Assembly: GCA_046086225.1 (NCBI GenBank)
Contig: JBJSXF010000154.1
Location: 1-40,610 of the forward strand
Source of the DNA: JBJSXF01 sp046086225
GTDB taxonomy: Bacteria > Actinomycetota > Acidimicrobiia > IMCC26256 > PALSA-610
Length of the DNA stretch: 40,610 bases
Reading direction: 5' to 3'
A model generated the notes under the pieces. That model saw only the letters and a program-made list of their open reading frames with translations, made no database searches and had not been told where the DNA came from. Shown one piece after another: positions 16,329-24,437 of this stretch (positions are counted from its first letter, which is position 1; every line of letters starts with the position of its first letter). Both the position numbers and the translations under genes were made by a program.

Positions 16329-18482
16329 ATGTCCATCGCGATCACTGAAGAGCACCGCGCCCTCGCCGAGACGGCGCGCGACTTCCTCGCCTCGACCAAG
16401 GCCCTGGCCGAGGCCCGTTCGCGGCTCGAGGCCGAGACCGAAACGATGCCGTCCTTCTGGGGCGAGGTCGCGGCGATCGGCTGGCTCGGCCTCCACCTCC
16501 CCGAGGCCTACGGCGGCTCGGGCTACGGGCTCGAGGAGCTCGTCATCGTGGTCGAGGAGATGGGCCGGGTCGTGGCGCCCGGCCCCTTCGTACCGACGGT
16601 GGTCGCGAGCGCGGTGATCGCCGCCGCGGCCGACGACGCGGTGAAGTCCGCGTACCTGCCCCGGCTCGCCGACGGTTCGCTGACCGCGGCGGTGGCGACC
16701 GACGCGTCGGTGACGGTTGCCGGGGGCACGGCGTCCGGTGCGGCGGGCGTGGTCGTCGGTGCACCGCTCGCCGGGATCATCCTCGTGCCCGCGGGCGACG
16801 ACGTGGTGATCGTCGAGGCGGGGAGCGGCGTGGCGCTGGAGACGCCGAAGAACCTCGACCAGGGCCGGCGGGCGGCCAAGGTCACCCTCACCGACGCCTC
16901 GGCGACGGTCATCCCCGGTGGTCGCCGGGCGCTCACCGACTACACCCGGCTCCTCTTCTCGGCCGAGGCCGTGGGCATGGCCCGCGAGTGCACCGAGCAG
17001 GCCGCGGAGTACGCGAAGGTGCGCCAGCAGTTCGGTCGGCCGATCGCGATGTTCCAGGCCGTGAAGCATCTCTGCGCCGACATGCTCGTGGCCGCCGAGC
17101 TGGCGACGAGCGGCGTGTGGGACGCGGCTCGGGCGGCGAAGACCGGCGGTGACCAGCTTTCGTACGCGGCGGCCATGGCCGCGACGCTCGCAGCCCCGGC
17201 CGCCGACCTCTGCGCCAACCTCGACACCCAGGTGCAGGGCGGCATCGCGATGACGTGGGAGCACGATGCCCACCTCTACATGCGGCGGGCCACGGTGCTG
17301 CTCAACGTGCTGCGCCCCGAGGTGGCCGCCGAGGATCTCACCGACCTCACCCGCCGTGGGGTGGTGCGGGAGAAGTCGGTCGAGCTGCCGCCCGAGGCCG
17401 AGCCGATCCGCGACGAGGTGCGGGCGTTCGCTGCGGGCATCGCCGGGCTCTCGCCCGAGGAGCAGCGCACCCGGCTCATCGAGACGGGCTACGTCATGCC
17501 CAACTGGCCGACACCGTGGGGTCGCGCGGCCGGCGCGATCGAGCAGCTCGTCATCGAGCAGGAGTTCTCGGCCGCGGGGGTCAAGCGGCCCGGCTACGGC
17601 ATCACCGGCTGGGTGATCCTCACCCTCATCCAGTACGGCACACCCGACCAGGTCGAGCGGTGGGTTCCGCCCGCCCTGAACCAGGACGTCATCTGGTGCC
17701 AGCTCTTCAGCGAGCCCGACGCCGGTTCCGACGCGGCGGGCATCAAGACCCGCGCCACCCGGGTGGACGGCGGCTGGAAGATCAACGGCCAGAAGGTCTG
17801 GACCTCGGGCGCGCACGTGGCGGGCATGGGCTTCGCGACCGTGCGCACCAACCCCGACGTGCCCAAGCACGAGGGCATCACGATGGTCGTCATCGACATG
17901 CACGCACCCGGCGTCGAGGTGCGGCCGCTGCGGATGACCGCAGGCCAGAGCGAGTTCAACGAGGTGTTCTTCAACGACGTGTTCGTGCCCGACGACGACG
18001 TGGTCGGGCCGATCGACGGCGGCTGGACGGTGGCCCGGGCCACCCTCGGCAACGAGAGCGTGAGCATCGGTGGCGGCGAGGGCGGGCTCACCTTCCCCGG
18101 CGACGCCATGATCCCGATCTTCGACGCCCATCCCGACCGGCTGGCCGGCGGGGCGGCGCGTATCGGCCGCTACATCGCCGAGCACCGGGCCATCGGGCTG
18201 CTCAACCTGCGCAGCGCGAGCCGGGCGGTGGCGAGCGGCGGACCGGGCCCCGAGGGCGCGATCACGAAGCTCGTGCTCTCGGAGGTCGGCCACGAGGCGG
18301 CGGCGATCATGACCGCGCTGAACGGTCCCGACGCGATGTTCATGGACGGGGCGGGCGCGATCAGTAACGCGCTCGTGCTGTTCCACCGGGGCATGTCGAT
18401 CGCGGGGGGCACCTCCGAGATCAAGCGCAACCAGATCGGCGAGCGCATCCTCGGCCTGCCCCGCGACCCGCTGATCAAGTAG
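16329..18482 (+). CDS. Tandem two-domain acyl-CoA dehydrogenase
   Basis: Two acyl-CoA dehydrogenase units fused in one 717-aa chain, the size and layout of the mycobacterial FadE34-type steroid enzymes, which elsewhere exist as alpha2beta2 pairs. The family introduces an alpha-beta double bond into CoA thioesters using FAD. The N-terminal unit (1 to about 345) lacks a recognisable flavin signature but keeps QGGIAMTWEHD around 305-312. The C-terminal unit (about 360-717) has the signature FSEPDAGSD at 460-468. At the site where the medium-chain enzyme has its catalytic Glu (YEGTS), this protein has AGGTS (692-696), so the base must come from elsewhere, as in other steroid-type members. AAGGAG precedes the ATG. 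A role in steroid-like side-chain oxidation is inferred from this and the gene set at 25669-28242. Confidence 0.9.
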   Translation: MSIAITEEHRALAETARDFLASTKALAEARSRLEAETETMPSFWGEVAAIGWLGLHLPEAYGGSGYGLEELVIVVEEMGRVVAPGPFVPTVVASAVIAAAADDAVKSAYLPRLADGSLTAAVATDASVTVAGGTASGAAGVVVGAPLAGIILVPAGDDVVIVEAGSGVALETPKNLDQGRRAAKVTLTDASATVIPGGRRALTDYTRLLFSAEAVGMARECTEQAAEYAKVRQQFGRPIAMFQAVKHLCADMLVAAELATSGVWDAARAAKTGGDQLSYAAAMAATLAAPAADLCANLDTQVQGGIAMTWEHDAHLYMRRATVLLNVLRPEVAAEDLTDLTRRGVVREKSVELPPEAEPIRDEVRAFAAGIAGLSPEEQRTRLIETGYVMPNWPTPWGRAAGAIEQLVIEQEFSAAGVKRPGYGITGWVILTLIQYGTPDQVERWVPPALNQDVIWCQLFSEPDAGSDAAGIKTRATRVDGGWKINGQKVWTSGAHVAGMGFATVRTNPDVPKHEGITMVVIDMHAPGVEVRPLRMTAGQSEFNEVFFNDVFVPDDDVVGPIDGGWTVARATLGNESVSIGGGEGGLTFPGDAMIPIFDAHPDRLAGGAARIGRYIAEHRAIGLLNLRSASRAVASGGPGPEGAITKLVLSEVGHEAAAIMTALNGPDAMFMDGAGAISNALVLFHRGMSIAGGTSEIKRNQIGERILGLPRDPLIK

Positions 18483-18521
18483 CCGACGGCTCGGCGCGGG
18501 CCGAGGTGACGCGTCGTCGGC
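18482..18521. terminator. Nested hairpin between convergent genes
   Basis: Outer arms GCCGACG (18482-18488) and CGTCGGC (18515-18521) enclose a perfect inner stem CTCGGC-GCGG-GCCGAG (18490-18505). It begins at the last base of the dehydrogenase stop codon and ends just before the convergent regulator's stop. No T-tract. Likely a bidirectional terminator. Confidence 0.5.
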
Positions 18522-18524
18522 GGA

Positions 18525-18794
18525 TCAGGCGAGCTTGAGGAAGAGCCGCTCGACCTCGGCGACCGAGTAACCCTCGGCCGCCGAACGCTCGGGGTCGTCG
18601 AGGCACGAAGCGAGACCCGACGCGAGCATGCGGAACCCGACCTGCTCGAGGGCCTTCGTGGCCGCGGCGAGCTGGGTGACGATCTCGCGGCACTCGCGCT
18701 CGGCGTCGAGCATCTGCTGGATGCCGCGCACCTGACCTTCGATCCGGCGCAGGCGCCGGTGGAGCTCGGCCCGGACGTCCTCGTCGAGCTTCAC
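18525..18794 (-). CDS. CsoR/RcnR-family repressor, CstR-like (persulfide type)
   Basis: Small all-helical DNA-binding repressor of the DUF156 family, 89 aa. The core HRRLRRIEGQVRGIQQML is diagnostic. CsoR binds copper through a Cys-His-Cys triad; here C35 and C64 have the conserved 29-residue spacing but the His position (four before the second Cys) is G60. Two Cys without the His is the pattern of CstR, which senses persulfides. This fits the divergent CoA-disulfide reductase-rhodanese gene and the operator between them. The GTG at 18794 is chosen because it overlaps the stop of the 57-aa gene upstream by GTGA; longer in-frame starts would run over that gene. Confidence 0.88.
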   Translation of the reverse strand: MKLDEDVRAELHRRLRRIEGQVRGIQQMLDAERECREIVTQLAAATKALEQVGFRMLASGLASCLDDPERSAAEGYSVAEVERLFLKLA

Positions 18795-18964
18795 CGCCGG
18801 CGGCGGAGGAAGCCCCGGGTGCCTGCCGTGGGGGCTCCCGTCGTGCGGTCGGCGCATTGGCAGCGCTCGGCCGGGGGCACGTCGCCGAGCACCTGCTCGA
18901 CGTGGTCGCCGCACCCTTCATACGTGGGGCGGCCGCAGGTGGAGCACGTCACTCGTTTGCACAT
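18791..18964 (-). CDS. Small Cys-rich (zinc-ribbon-like) protein, 57 aa
   Basis: Short protein of a kind often seen in actinobacteria next to DUF156 regulators or sulfur genes (recognised by pattern only). Cysteines at 2, 7, 10, 18, 35 and 37 and His21 give a CxxC (7-10) and a CxC (35-37), enough to bind zinc or react with sulfur species. The tail is basic (FLRRRR). The ATG at 18964 lies inside the operator and 7 bases after TACCCT, so the mRNA is probably leaderless. The stop overlaps the CstR-like start by 4 bases, so the two are translated together. Function unknown. Confidence 0.72.
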   Translation of the reverse strand: MCKRVTCSTCGRPTYEGCGDHVEQVLGDVPPAERCQCADRTTGAPTAGTRGFLRRRR

Positions 18965-18978
18965 ACCCCCGAGGGTAT
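18963..18978. promoter_or_regulatory. CsoR/CstR-type operator covering two divergent -10 elements
   Basis: ATACCC-CCGA-GGGTAT is a perfect inverted repeat (6-base arms, 4-base spacer), the known ATACCC/GGGTAT-type pattern of CsoR/CstR operators. On the minus strand it contains TACCCT (18972-18977), a -10 element 7 bases before the ATG at 18964. On the plus strand its right arm runs into TATCAT (18976-18981), a near-consensus -10 for the reductase-rhodanese gene. One bound repressor could therefore block both directions. Confidence 0.8.
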
Positions 18979-19050
18979 CATGACGGACGGCGCTCGGCCG
19001 CCGAACCAGGGCAACCGGCCGGGATCCGCGCCCGTACGACGGAGGACGAC

Positions 19051-20799
19051 ATGAACGATCGGCCGACGAGCGCCACGGGAACGGGTCCGGCCGAGGTGGG
19101 CCGGCGCGCACCCCTGCGGGTGGTCGTGGTCGGGGGCGTGGCCGGGGGCATGTCGGCGGCGACGCGCCTGCGGCGACTCGACGAGGAAGCCGTGATCACC
19201 GTCGTCGAGCGGTCGGGTCACGTCTCGTACGCGAACTGCGGCCTGCCGTACTACGTGGGCGGGGTGATCGAGGAGGAGGAGGATCTCCTGCTCCAGACGC
19301 CGGAACGGCTCTTCGATCGGTTCCGGCTCGACGTCCACGTGGCGACCGAGGTCGTGGGCATCGACCCGGTCGCCCACGAGGTGACCGTGCGTTCGACGCG
19401 TGACGGATCCGAGCGACAGCAGGCCTACGACCGGCTCGTGCTCAGCCCCGGTGCACTGCCCGTGCGCCCCCCCATTCCCGGGTTCGATCGGGTGCGGTCG
19501 CTGCGCACGGTCGAGGACGCCAATCGGCTCGCGGCGGAGGTCGCGGCCCGGCCCGGCACGGCGGTCGTCATCGGGGGTGGGTTCATCGGGCTCGAGACCG
19601 CCGAGAACCTCGCACACGCGGGCGTGGCGGTCACCGTGGTCGAAGCCGCCGACCAGATCCTCGCTCCGCTCGACCCCGAGCTCGCCGTGTTGGTGGAAGC
19701 CGAACTCGTCGCGAACGGCGTTGCGGTCGAGACCGGCGTCGCCGTCACCGAGGTGGCGGCCGACGCGGTGCGGCTCGCCGACGGACGGGCGATTCCGGCC
19801 GAGCTCGTGGTCGGGGCGATCGGCGTGCGGCCCGACACCCGCCTGGCCGAGATGGCCGGGCTCGAGATCGGGCCGCGCGGGGGCATCGCCGTCGACGCGG
19901 TGGGGCGTCCGAGCGACCCGCACATCTACGCGGTGGGCGATGCGGTCGAGAAGACCGATGCGGTCGCGGGCGGCACCTCGCTCGTCGCGCTCGCCAACGT
20001 CGCCAACCGGCAGGGTCGGCGGGTGGCCGATCACATCGCCGGCCTCGACGTGCAGGGTGCGGCCTCGCTCGGCACCGCGATCGTGAAGGTGTTCTCCCGG
20101 GTCGTGGCGATGACCGGCGCGAACGAGAAGCGGCTCCGGGCGTCGGGGCGGCCGTACCGCTGCGTGCGGTCGCACCCGATGAACCACGCGGGCTACTACC
20201 CCGGGGCCGAGCAGATGGCGATCAAGCTCTGCTTCGACCCCGATGACGGCACGATCCTCGGGGCCCAGGCCGTCGGCGGCTCGGGGGTCGACAAGCGCAT
20301 CGATGTGCTCGCGACCGCGATGAGCGGGGGCATCCCGGCCCCCCGGCTCGCCGATCTCGAGCTCGCGTACGCGCCCCCGTTCTCCTCGGCCAAGGACCCG
20401 GTCAACATGCTCGGATACATGGCCGAGAACGTGGCCTCGGGCGAGTACGACGTCGTGGAGCCGCCCGAGGTCGAAGGGCTCGTCGCCGCGGGCTGGACGG
20501 TGCTCGACGTGCGCACCCCGGCGGAGCACGCGGCGGGCGCGATCGCGGTCAGCCGCAACGCGCCGCTCGACACCCTGCGCGACGACCTCGAACGCCTCGG
20601 CCCCGGTCCGTTCCTCGTGTTCTGCGAGGTCGGCCAACGTGGTCACACCGCCACCTCGCTGCTCCACGAGCTCGGCATCGAGGCCCGTAATCTCGACGGG
20701 GGCTGGCGCACGTGGGTCGCCCACGAGGCGGCCCGTACCCACGACCTCTCGCGGCTGGTTCCCGACGCTCAGGAGGCGGCGAGCGCCACGGTCGGATAA
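19051..20799 (+). CDS. CoA-disulfide reductase / polysulfide reductase fused to rhodanese
   Basis: Flavoprotein of the CoADR-Rhd type, 582 aa. It uses NAD(P)H to reduce CoA-persulfide, CoA-disulfide or polysulfide. FAD site GGVAGGMSAA is at 28-37. The single redox Cys is C63 in SYANCGLPYY. The second nucleotide site is GGGFIGLETAE and the FAD-binding YAVGDAVE segment follows. A C-terminal rhodanese domain (about 475-565) has its own catalytic Cys525 in FCEVGQRG, a sulfur-transfer loop. GGAGGA precedes the ATG at 19051 by 4-5 bases, after a 5' leader of some 60 bases from the TATCAT promoter. Control by the divergent CstR-like repressor is strongly suggested by the shared operator. It probably detoxifies or uses reactive sulfur. 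Confidence 0.93.
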   Translation: MNDRPTSATGTGPAEVGRRAPLRVVVVGGVAGGMSAATRLRRLDEEAVITVVERSGHVSYANCGLPYYVGGVIEEEEDLLLQTPERLFDRFRLDVHVATEVVGIDPVAHEVTVRSTRDGSERQQAYDRLVLSPGALPVRPPIPGFDRVRSLRTVEDANRLAAEVAARPGTAVVIGGGFIGLETAENLAHAGVAVTVVEAADQILAPLDPELAVLVEAELVANGVAVETGVAVTEVAADAVRLADGRAIPAELVVGAIGVRPDTRLAEMAGLEIGPRGGIAVDAVGRPSDPHIYAVGDAVEKTDAVAGGTSLVALANVANRQGRRVADHIAGLDVQGAASLGTAIVKVFSRVVAMTGANEKRLRASGRPYRCVRSHPMNHAGYYPGAEQMAIKLCFDPDDGTILGAQAVGGSGVDKRIDVLATAMSGGIPAPRLADLELAYAPPFSSAKDPVNMLGYMAENVASGEYDVVEPPEVEGLVAAGWTVLDVRTPAEHAAGAIAVSRNAPLDTLRDDLERLGPGPFLVFCEVGQRGHTATSLLHELGIEARNLDGGWRTWVAHEAARTHDLSRLVPDAQEAASATVG

Positions 20800-20815
20800 C
20801 GCACGCGGGTTGGTG

Positions 20816-20833
20816 GCGCCGCCCGGGCGGCGC
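20816..20833. terminator. Perfect 18-base palindrome between convergent genes
   Basis: GCGCCGCCCGGGCGGCGC is fully self-complementary and fills most of the 36-base gap between the convergent reductase and cyclase genes. With no spacer, the RNA hairpin would open its central pairs. No T-tract. Likely bidirectional terminator. Confidence 0.45.
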
Positions 20834-20835
20834 GA

Positions 20836-21267
20836 TCAGACGTCGTCGGCGAGGCGGTCGAGCAGACCGAGCACCCGGGAGTGGGCGGAACGGGTCGGGG
20901 GCGCCCAGCGCAGGACACCGACCACGACCGGCTCGCCGAAGTAGTCGCCGTCTGCGGCGGTGCAGTCGCCCGCCGCGACGCCGATCCGCATCGCGAGCGC
21001 GTCGGGTTCGTCACCCGTCGTCCGGGCCAGCGTCTGCTGGATCGCGGTCGCCGCGTCGAGTGCGTCGGCGCTGCTCGGGAAGACGGCCATGATCCCGTCA
21101 CCGAGGTTCTTCACTTCGGTGCCACCGTGCGCGGCGATCCGTCCGCGTACCAGGGCGAAGTGCGAGCGGCGCACCCGTTCGGCACCGTCGGCCCCGAGGC
21201 GTGTCGCGAGCTCCGTCGAACCCACGACGTCGGTGAACAGCACCGTGACCCCGACCGTCGTCGCCAC
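20836..21267 (-). CDS. Class III nucleotidyl cyclase domain, truncated
   Basis: Stand-alone adenylate/guanylate cyclase-type domain of only 143 aa; the full catalytic domain is about 180. Both metal-binding Asp are present (D13 in FTDVVGST and D57 in LGDGIMAVF), and K53 in EVKNLGDG is the adenine-selecting Lys. After GDYFGEPVVV the usual segment carrying the transition-state Asn and Arg (like VNLAARL) is replaced by an unrelated GVLRWAPP tail. Checking the other two frames of that stretch did not recover the missing part, so a simple frameshift is not evident. The GTG at 21267 follows GGGAG. It lies 47 bases behind the pilin-like genes. Probably inactive alone or regulatory; cAMP output is not supported. 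Confidence 0.75.
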   Translation of the reverse strand: MATTVGVTVLFTDVVGSTELATRLGADGAERVRRSHFALVRGRIAAHGGTEVKNLGDGIMAVFPSSADALDAATAIQQTLARTTGDEPDALAMRIGVAAGDCTAADGDYFGEPVVVGVLRWAPPTRSAHSRVLGLLDRLADDV

Positions 21268-21314
21268 CCCGTCTCCCGTTCGTCGGCGGACGTCGGCAGG
21301 TTACGACCGGGTGG

Positions 21315-24300
21315 TCAGCTGGTCGGCGTGAGGACCCGCCAGGTGTACGTCCGGGTGTCGTCGCGCCCCCAGCCGGTCTTGTAACTCGTCCAGGCCGGGT
21401 CGTCGATTCGGAATACGCCGTACGTCCCGGTGTAGCGACCGAAGCCGGGTTGTTGGGTGGCGGCGTAGGGCACGAACGCCTCGACGGTGTGAGGATTCGT
21501 GCCGCCGGTGGTGACCGTGATCACGACGGTCGGCGTGAGGGGTGACCCGCCGCTCACCTGGGTTGCCGGGCTCTCCGCTTTGGCGAAGGCGAGTTCGACG
21601 GAGTTGGCGTAGAGGGGGCCGAGGACGACCCCTTGGGTGGTCGTCAGCTCCTGCACGTTGTGGCTGGGCAGGTAGAGACCGCCGTGGATGTTGATCAATG
21701 GACGGCGGTCCTTCTTCTTCACTTTGAACATCACTCGGTCCCCGAGGGTGTTGGCGTAGGTCGTCCAGGCCGCCGGGCAGTTCGGGATGGTCGTGACCGC
21801 CACCACATCGGAGGGTTCCACTCGGCAGCTCTCGCGGATGGAGAGGCCTTCGGGTCGGGTTCCTGTCGGATCGGAACGGGTGAACAGTTCGACGTTCGCC
21901 GTCTTGATGTCCCACTTCGAATTCTTGGAGAGGATGAGTTCGACTCCGGTTCCGTTCCTCCCGGTGCCGTTGGTGGCGTTGCAGAGGTTCGCATCGGTTC
22001 CCGAGAGGGGGCAGTAGTTGCTGCTGCGGATCGCCGACCAGCAGTCGGTCGCCTTCTTCTGCACGGTGGTGAGTGCGGCCGCCGGTACGAATGTCGACGG
22101 ATCGGCAACGGTGACGGCTTCACCGAACATCGGTTGACCGCCGACGATCCAGAGCGCGTTCGGGTTCCGGGTCGACTCCCGGCCGTTATCGATGCCCTTG
22201 AACCCACCGGCGAAGTTGTAGACGCCGCTGACGAGGAAGTTGTAGGTGTTCTTGGGGAACTTGACCTTCGTCGTGTAGGTGCCGGGCAGCCAGACCCGCA
22301 GGTTGTTGCAGGTTCCGGAGCCGGTCCCGACCTTGGGCGCGCCCTCCCTGCCGCCGTTGGTGGGAGAGGTAGGCGGGACGGCAGTCGGGAGCGGGAAGCT
22401 CAGGTCGGTGATCGCGCTCGGGATCGAGTCGAGGCAGGTCCAGGCGGCGGTCGGGGACAGGAGGTAGCGGGGTGTCGTCGAGACCGATGCGGACGCGCAG
22501 CTCGCCGATGACGAAGGGTTCTTCAGCTGCTGGAAGCCTTCGGGTGCGCTCAATGGGGAGGCGAGGTTGACATCCATTGCGTTGAAGACCGGTCCGCCCC
22601 CGATGTAGGCGCGACACGTGTCACCGCAATCCACCGGGAAGGACGGCGAGTAGGTCAGCGGCGCAGTGCCGTCGCCTCCGTACTTCCCGTCGTCACCTTG
22701 ATCGATCGCGAAGAAGTTGGCGAGGACCGTGGGCTCACCGTTGGGGTTCAGGACCGGCGTGCCGTCGGGATTGAGCAGGCTCGCGGATGCTCCGGCGACG
22801 AGATCCTTCTGGGGTGTCCAGTCGGGGTCGATGCCCTCGCTCACGCACGCGGCGGGCACCGGGCAGTTGTAGATCCGCTTGTTCGTCTCGCCGACCCACA
22901 TGTAGTCGGCGTCGAGGGCGGTGAGCGACCGGGCGTTGCCGCTCAGGACGTCTTTGGTGCTGGCCCACGTGTTGGTGGCGGCGTCGGAGAGGCGGAACAC
23001 GTGCTTCTTCTTGCGGGCCACGGCCCAGGCCCGGACCGTGCCCCCGGGCTCGACGAAGCCGTCGATCGCGACGAGGGTGTCGGCGTCGGGCACGTCCTTC
23101 TTGACCCAGGTCGCGGCCGGGGTTCCCGACAGGTACCAGGAATCGGCCCCCCCGACGAGGTAGAGCCGGACGCCGTCGGGCGTCCAGCCCGCGGCGGGCG
23201 TGTCGTTGGGCACATCAGGGGACCGTGTCCACGTGATCGTTGCCGCGCTCCAGGAGCCGTCGGCCGAGGTGCCGGTCCAGACGGCATCCTTGTCGTTCGA
23301 GTACCGCCCGATGACGAAGACACGGTCGTTGATGCTGCTGTTGGGGTCGTCGTATCCGAAGACGTCATAGATGAGCGACGGGCTGCCGGTAAGCCCGGTG
23401 ATCTGCGACCACTGAGCGTTCGCCGGATCGTCGTCGACGGCTTCGGTCCGGAGGTTCGCCGTCCACAGGGCGCTCGTCTTGGCGGTGCTGTCGTCGGCTT
23501 CCGAGGTGACCGCCCAGACGCCGAACCGGGTCTCGTCGGCACTGCCGACCGCACCGATCCGGTTCGCCCAGACCCGGGTGACGGCCTTGACGTCCTTCCC
23601 GCTCACCTTCTGCTCGCGCAGGCTCGGGTTGGTCCCGCTGGCGGTCGGGACACCGCTGAAGTCGATGAAGTCGTCGTTGTCGCTGCCCCAGTAGACGAAG
23701 GGCTCCATCTGGTCGGCGCCGCTGACCCGGTTCTTCCGGGTTCCCCCGTACCACCAGTTCGCAGCGTCGGTGGTGGTCGCGTCCATGAACTCGTGCTTCT
23801 TCCAGAAGGCCTCGCCGCTGATGCAGTCGGCCTGGCTGAGGTCGCAGTCGACCCAGACAGTGGGATCGTCGGCCCAGTCGGGCGGGTCGAGCGGTGTCCA
23901 GAGCGGGGCGGCGGAAGCGTCGGCGGGGAAGGTCCGGCAGCGGTCGCCTTCCGTGCCCTTCTTCCCGAACGTGCTGCCGACCGGGTCGGTGCTGAACGAG
24001 TCGCAGAGCGAGCGGAACCCCTTCTGGTAGTTCTTGGTGCGGAGCCACTCGGCGTACTTCGTGCCCGCGACCACGGCGTAGCCACCGAAGACGTTGCTCC
24101 CGGGTCCCGTGTATTGCCGGCACCGGACGGTCAGCTCGGAGACGTCTTGGGGGAATGCGATCGCCGGGGGCGAGTCGGAGGACCGGAGCGTGCGGCCGGC
24201 GCGGAGGTCGGACGGGCACCGCCCCTTGTTGTCCTGCACGACCTTCGTGGCCCACTCCACCGCGTTGTCGGCGGCGTACAGCTGGTTGGTGCGGGCCTCC

Positions 24301-24437
24301 TGCACGTCGTGGAGGTTGATGCCCGTGTCAGCGAAGGACAACAGCGCGGCGACGAGCACGCCGAACAGGGTCATGAAGACGAGGGTGAGGACGAGCGTGC
24401 TCCCCTGTTCGTCGGATCGCCGCGGGCTGAGTCTCAT
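21315..24437 (-). CDS. Large PilX-like pilin-anchored surface protein
   Basis: Protein of 1040 aa with a pilin-like N-terminus: a short Arg-rich leader, EQGSTLVLTLVFMTLFG and one hydrophobic helix to about residue 35. This resembles PilX-type pilins that lack the FTLxE Glu. About 1000 exported residues follow with many Cys. The middle (roughly 270-560) shows repeated short beta-strand units ending in Trp-rich turns, as in beta-propellers (inference). Near residue 930-970, GGLYLPSHNV and GVVLGPLYANSVEL recall the C-terminal beta region of PilX-like proteins. The ATG overlaps the preceding pilin stop by ATGA. By position and size it may be a pilus-tip or surface adhesin. No assembly ATPase or peptidase gene is nearby. 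Confidence 0.72.
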   Translation of the reverse strand: MRLSPRRSDEQGSTLVLTLVFMTLFGVLVAALLSFADTGINLHDVQEARTNQLYAADNAVEWATKVVQDNKGRCPSDLRAGRTLRSSDSPPAIAFPQDVSELTVRCRQYTGPGSNVFGGYAVVAGTKYAEWLRTKNYQKGFRSLCDSFSTDPVGSTFGKKGTEGDRCRTFPADASAAPLWTPLDPPDWADDPTVWVDCDLSQADCISGEAFWKKHEFMDATTTDAANWWYGGTRKNRVSGADQMEPFVYWGSDNDDFIDFSGVPTASGTNPSLREQKVSGKDVKAVTRVWANRIGAVGSADETRFGVWAVTSEADDSTAKTSALWTANLRTEAVDDDPANAQWSQITGLTGSPSLIYDVFGYDDPNSSINDRVFVIGRYSNDKDAVWTGTSADGSWSAATITWTRSPDVPNDTPAAGWTPDGVRLYLVGGADSWYLSGTPAATWVKKDVPDADTLVAIDGFVEPGGTVRAWAVARKKKHVFRLSDAATNTWASTKDVLSGNARSLTALDADYMWVGETNKRIYNCPVPAACVSEGIDPDWTPQKDLVAGASASLLNPDGTPVLNPNGEPTVLANFFAIDQGDDGKYGGDGTAPLTYSPSFPVDCGDTCRAYIGGGPVFNAMDVNLASPLSAPEGFQQLKNPSSSASCASASVSTTPRYLLSPTAAWTCLDSIPSAITDLSFPLPTAVPPTSPTNGGREGAPKVGTGSGTCNNLRVWLPGTYTTKVKFPKNTYNFLVSGVYNFAGGFKGIDNGRESTRNPNALWIVGGQPMFGEAVTVADPSTFVPAAALTTVQKKATDCWSAIRSSNYCPLSGTDANLCNATNGTGRNGTGVELILSKNSKWDIKTANVELFTRSDPTGTRPEGLSIRESCRVEPSDVVAVTTIPNCPAAWTTYANTLGDRVMFKVKKKDRRPLINIHGGLYLPSHNVQELTTTQGVVLGPLYANSVELAFAKAESPATQVSGGSPLTPTVVITVTTGGTNPHTVEAFVPYAATQQPGFGRYTGTYGVFRIDDPAWTSYKTGWGRDDTRTYTWRVLTPTS

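Noticed and set aside
15963..18386. Minus-strand open frame of 807 codons opposite the acyl-CoA dehydrogenase
   Set aside because: Antisense shadow of a clear plus-strand enzyme; composition biased and no motif.
20836..20945. Frameshift explaining the short cyclase
   Set aside because: Neither alternative frame of this stretch yields the missing Asn/Arg segment.
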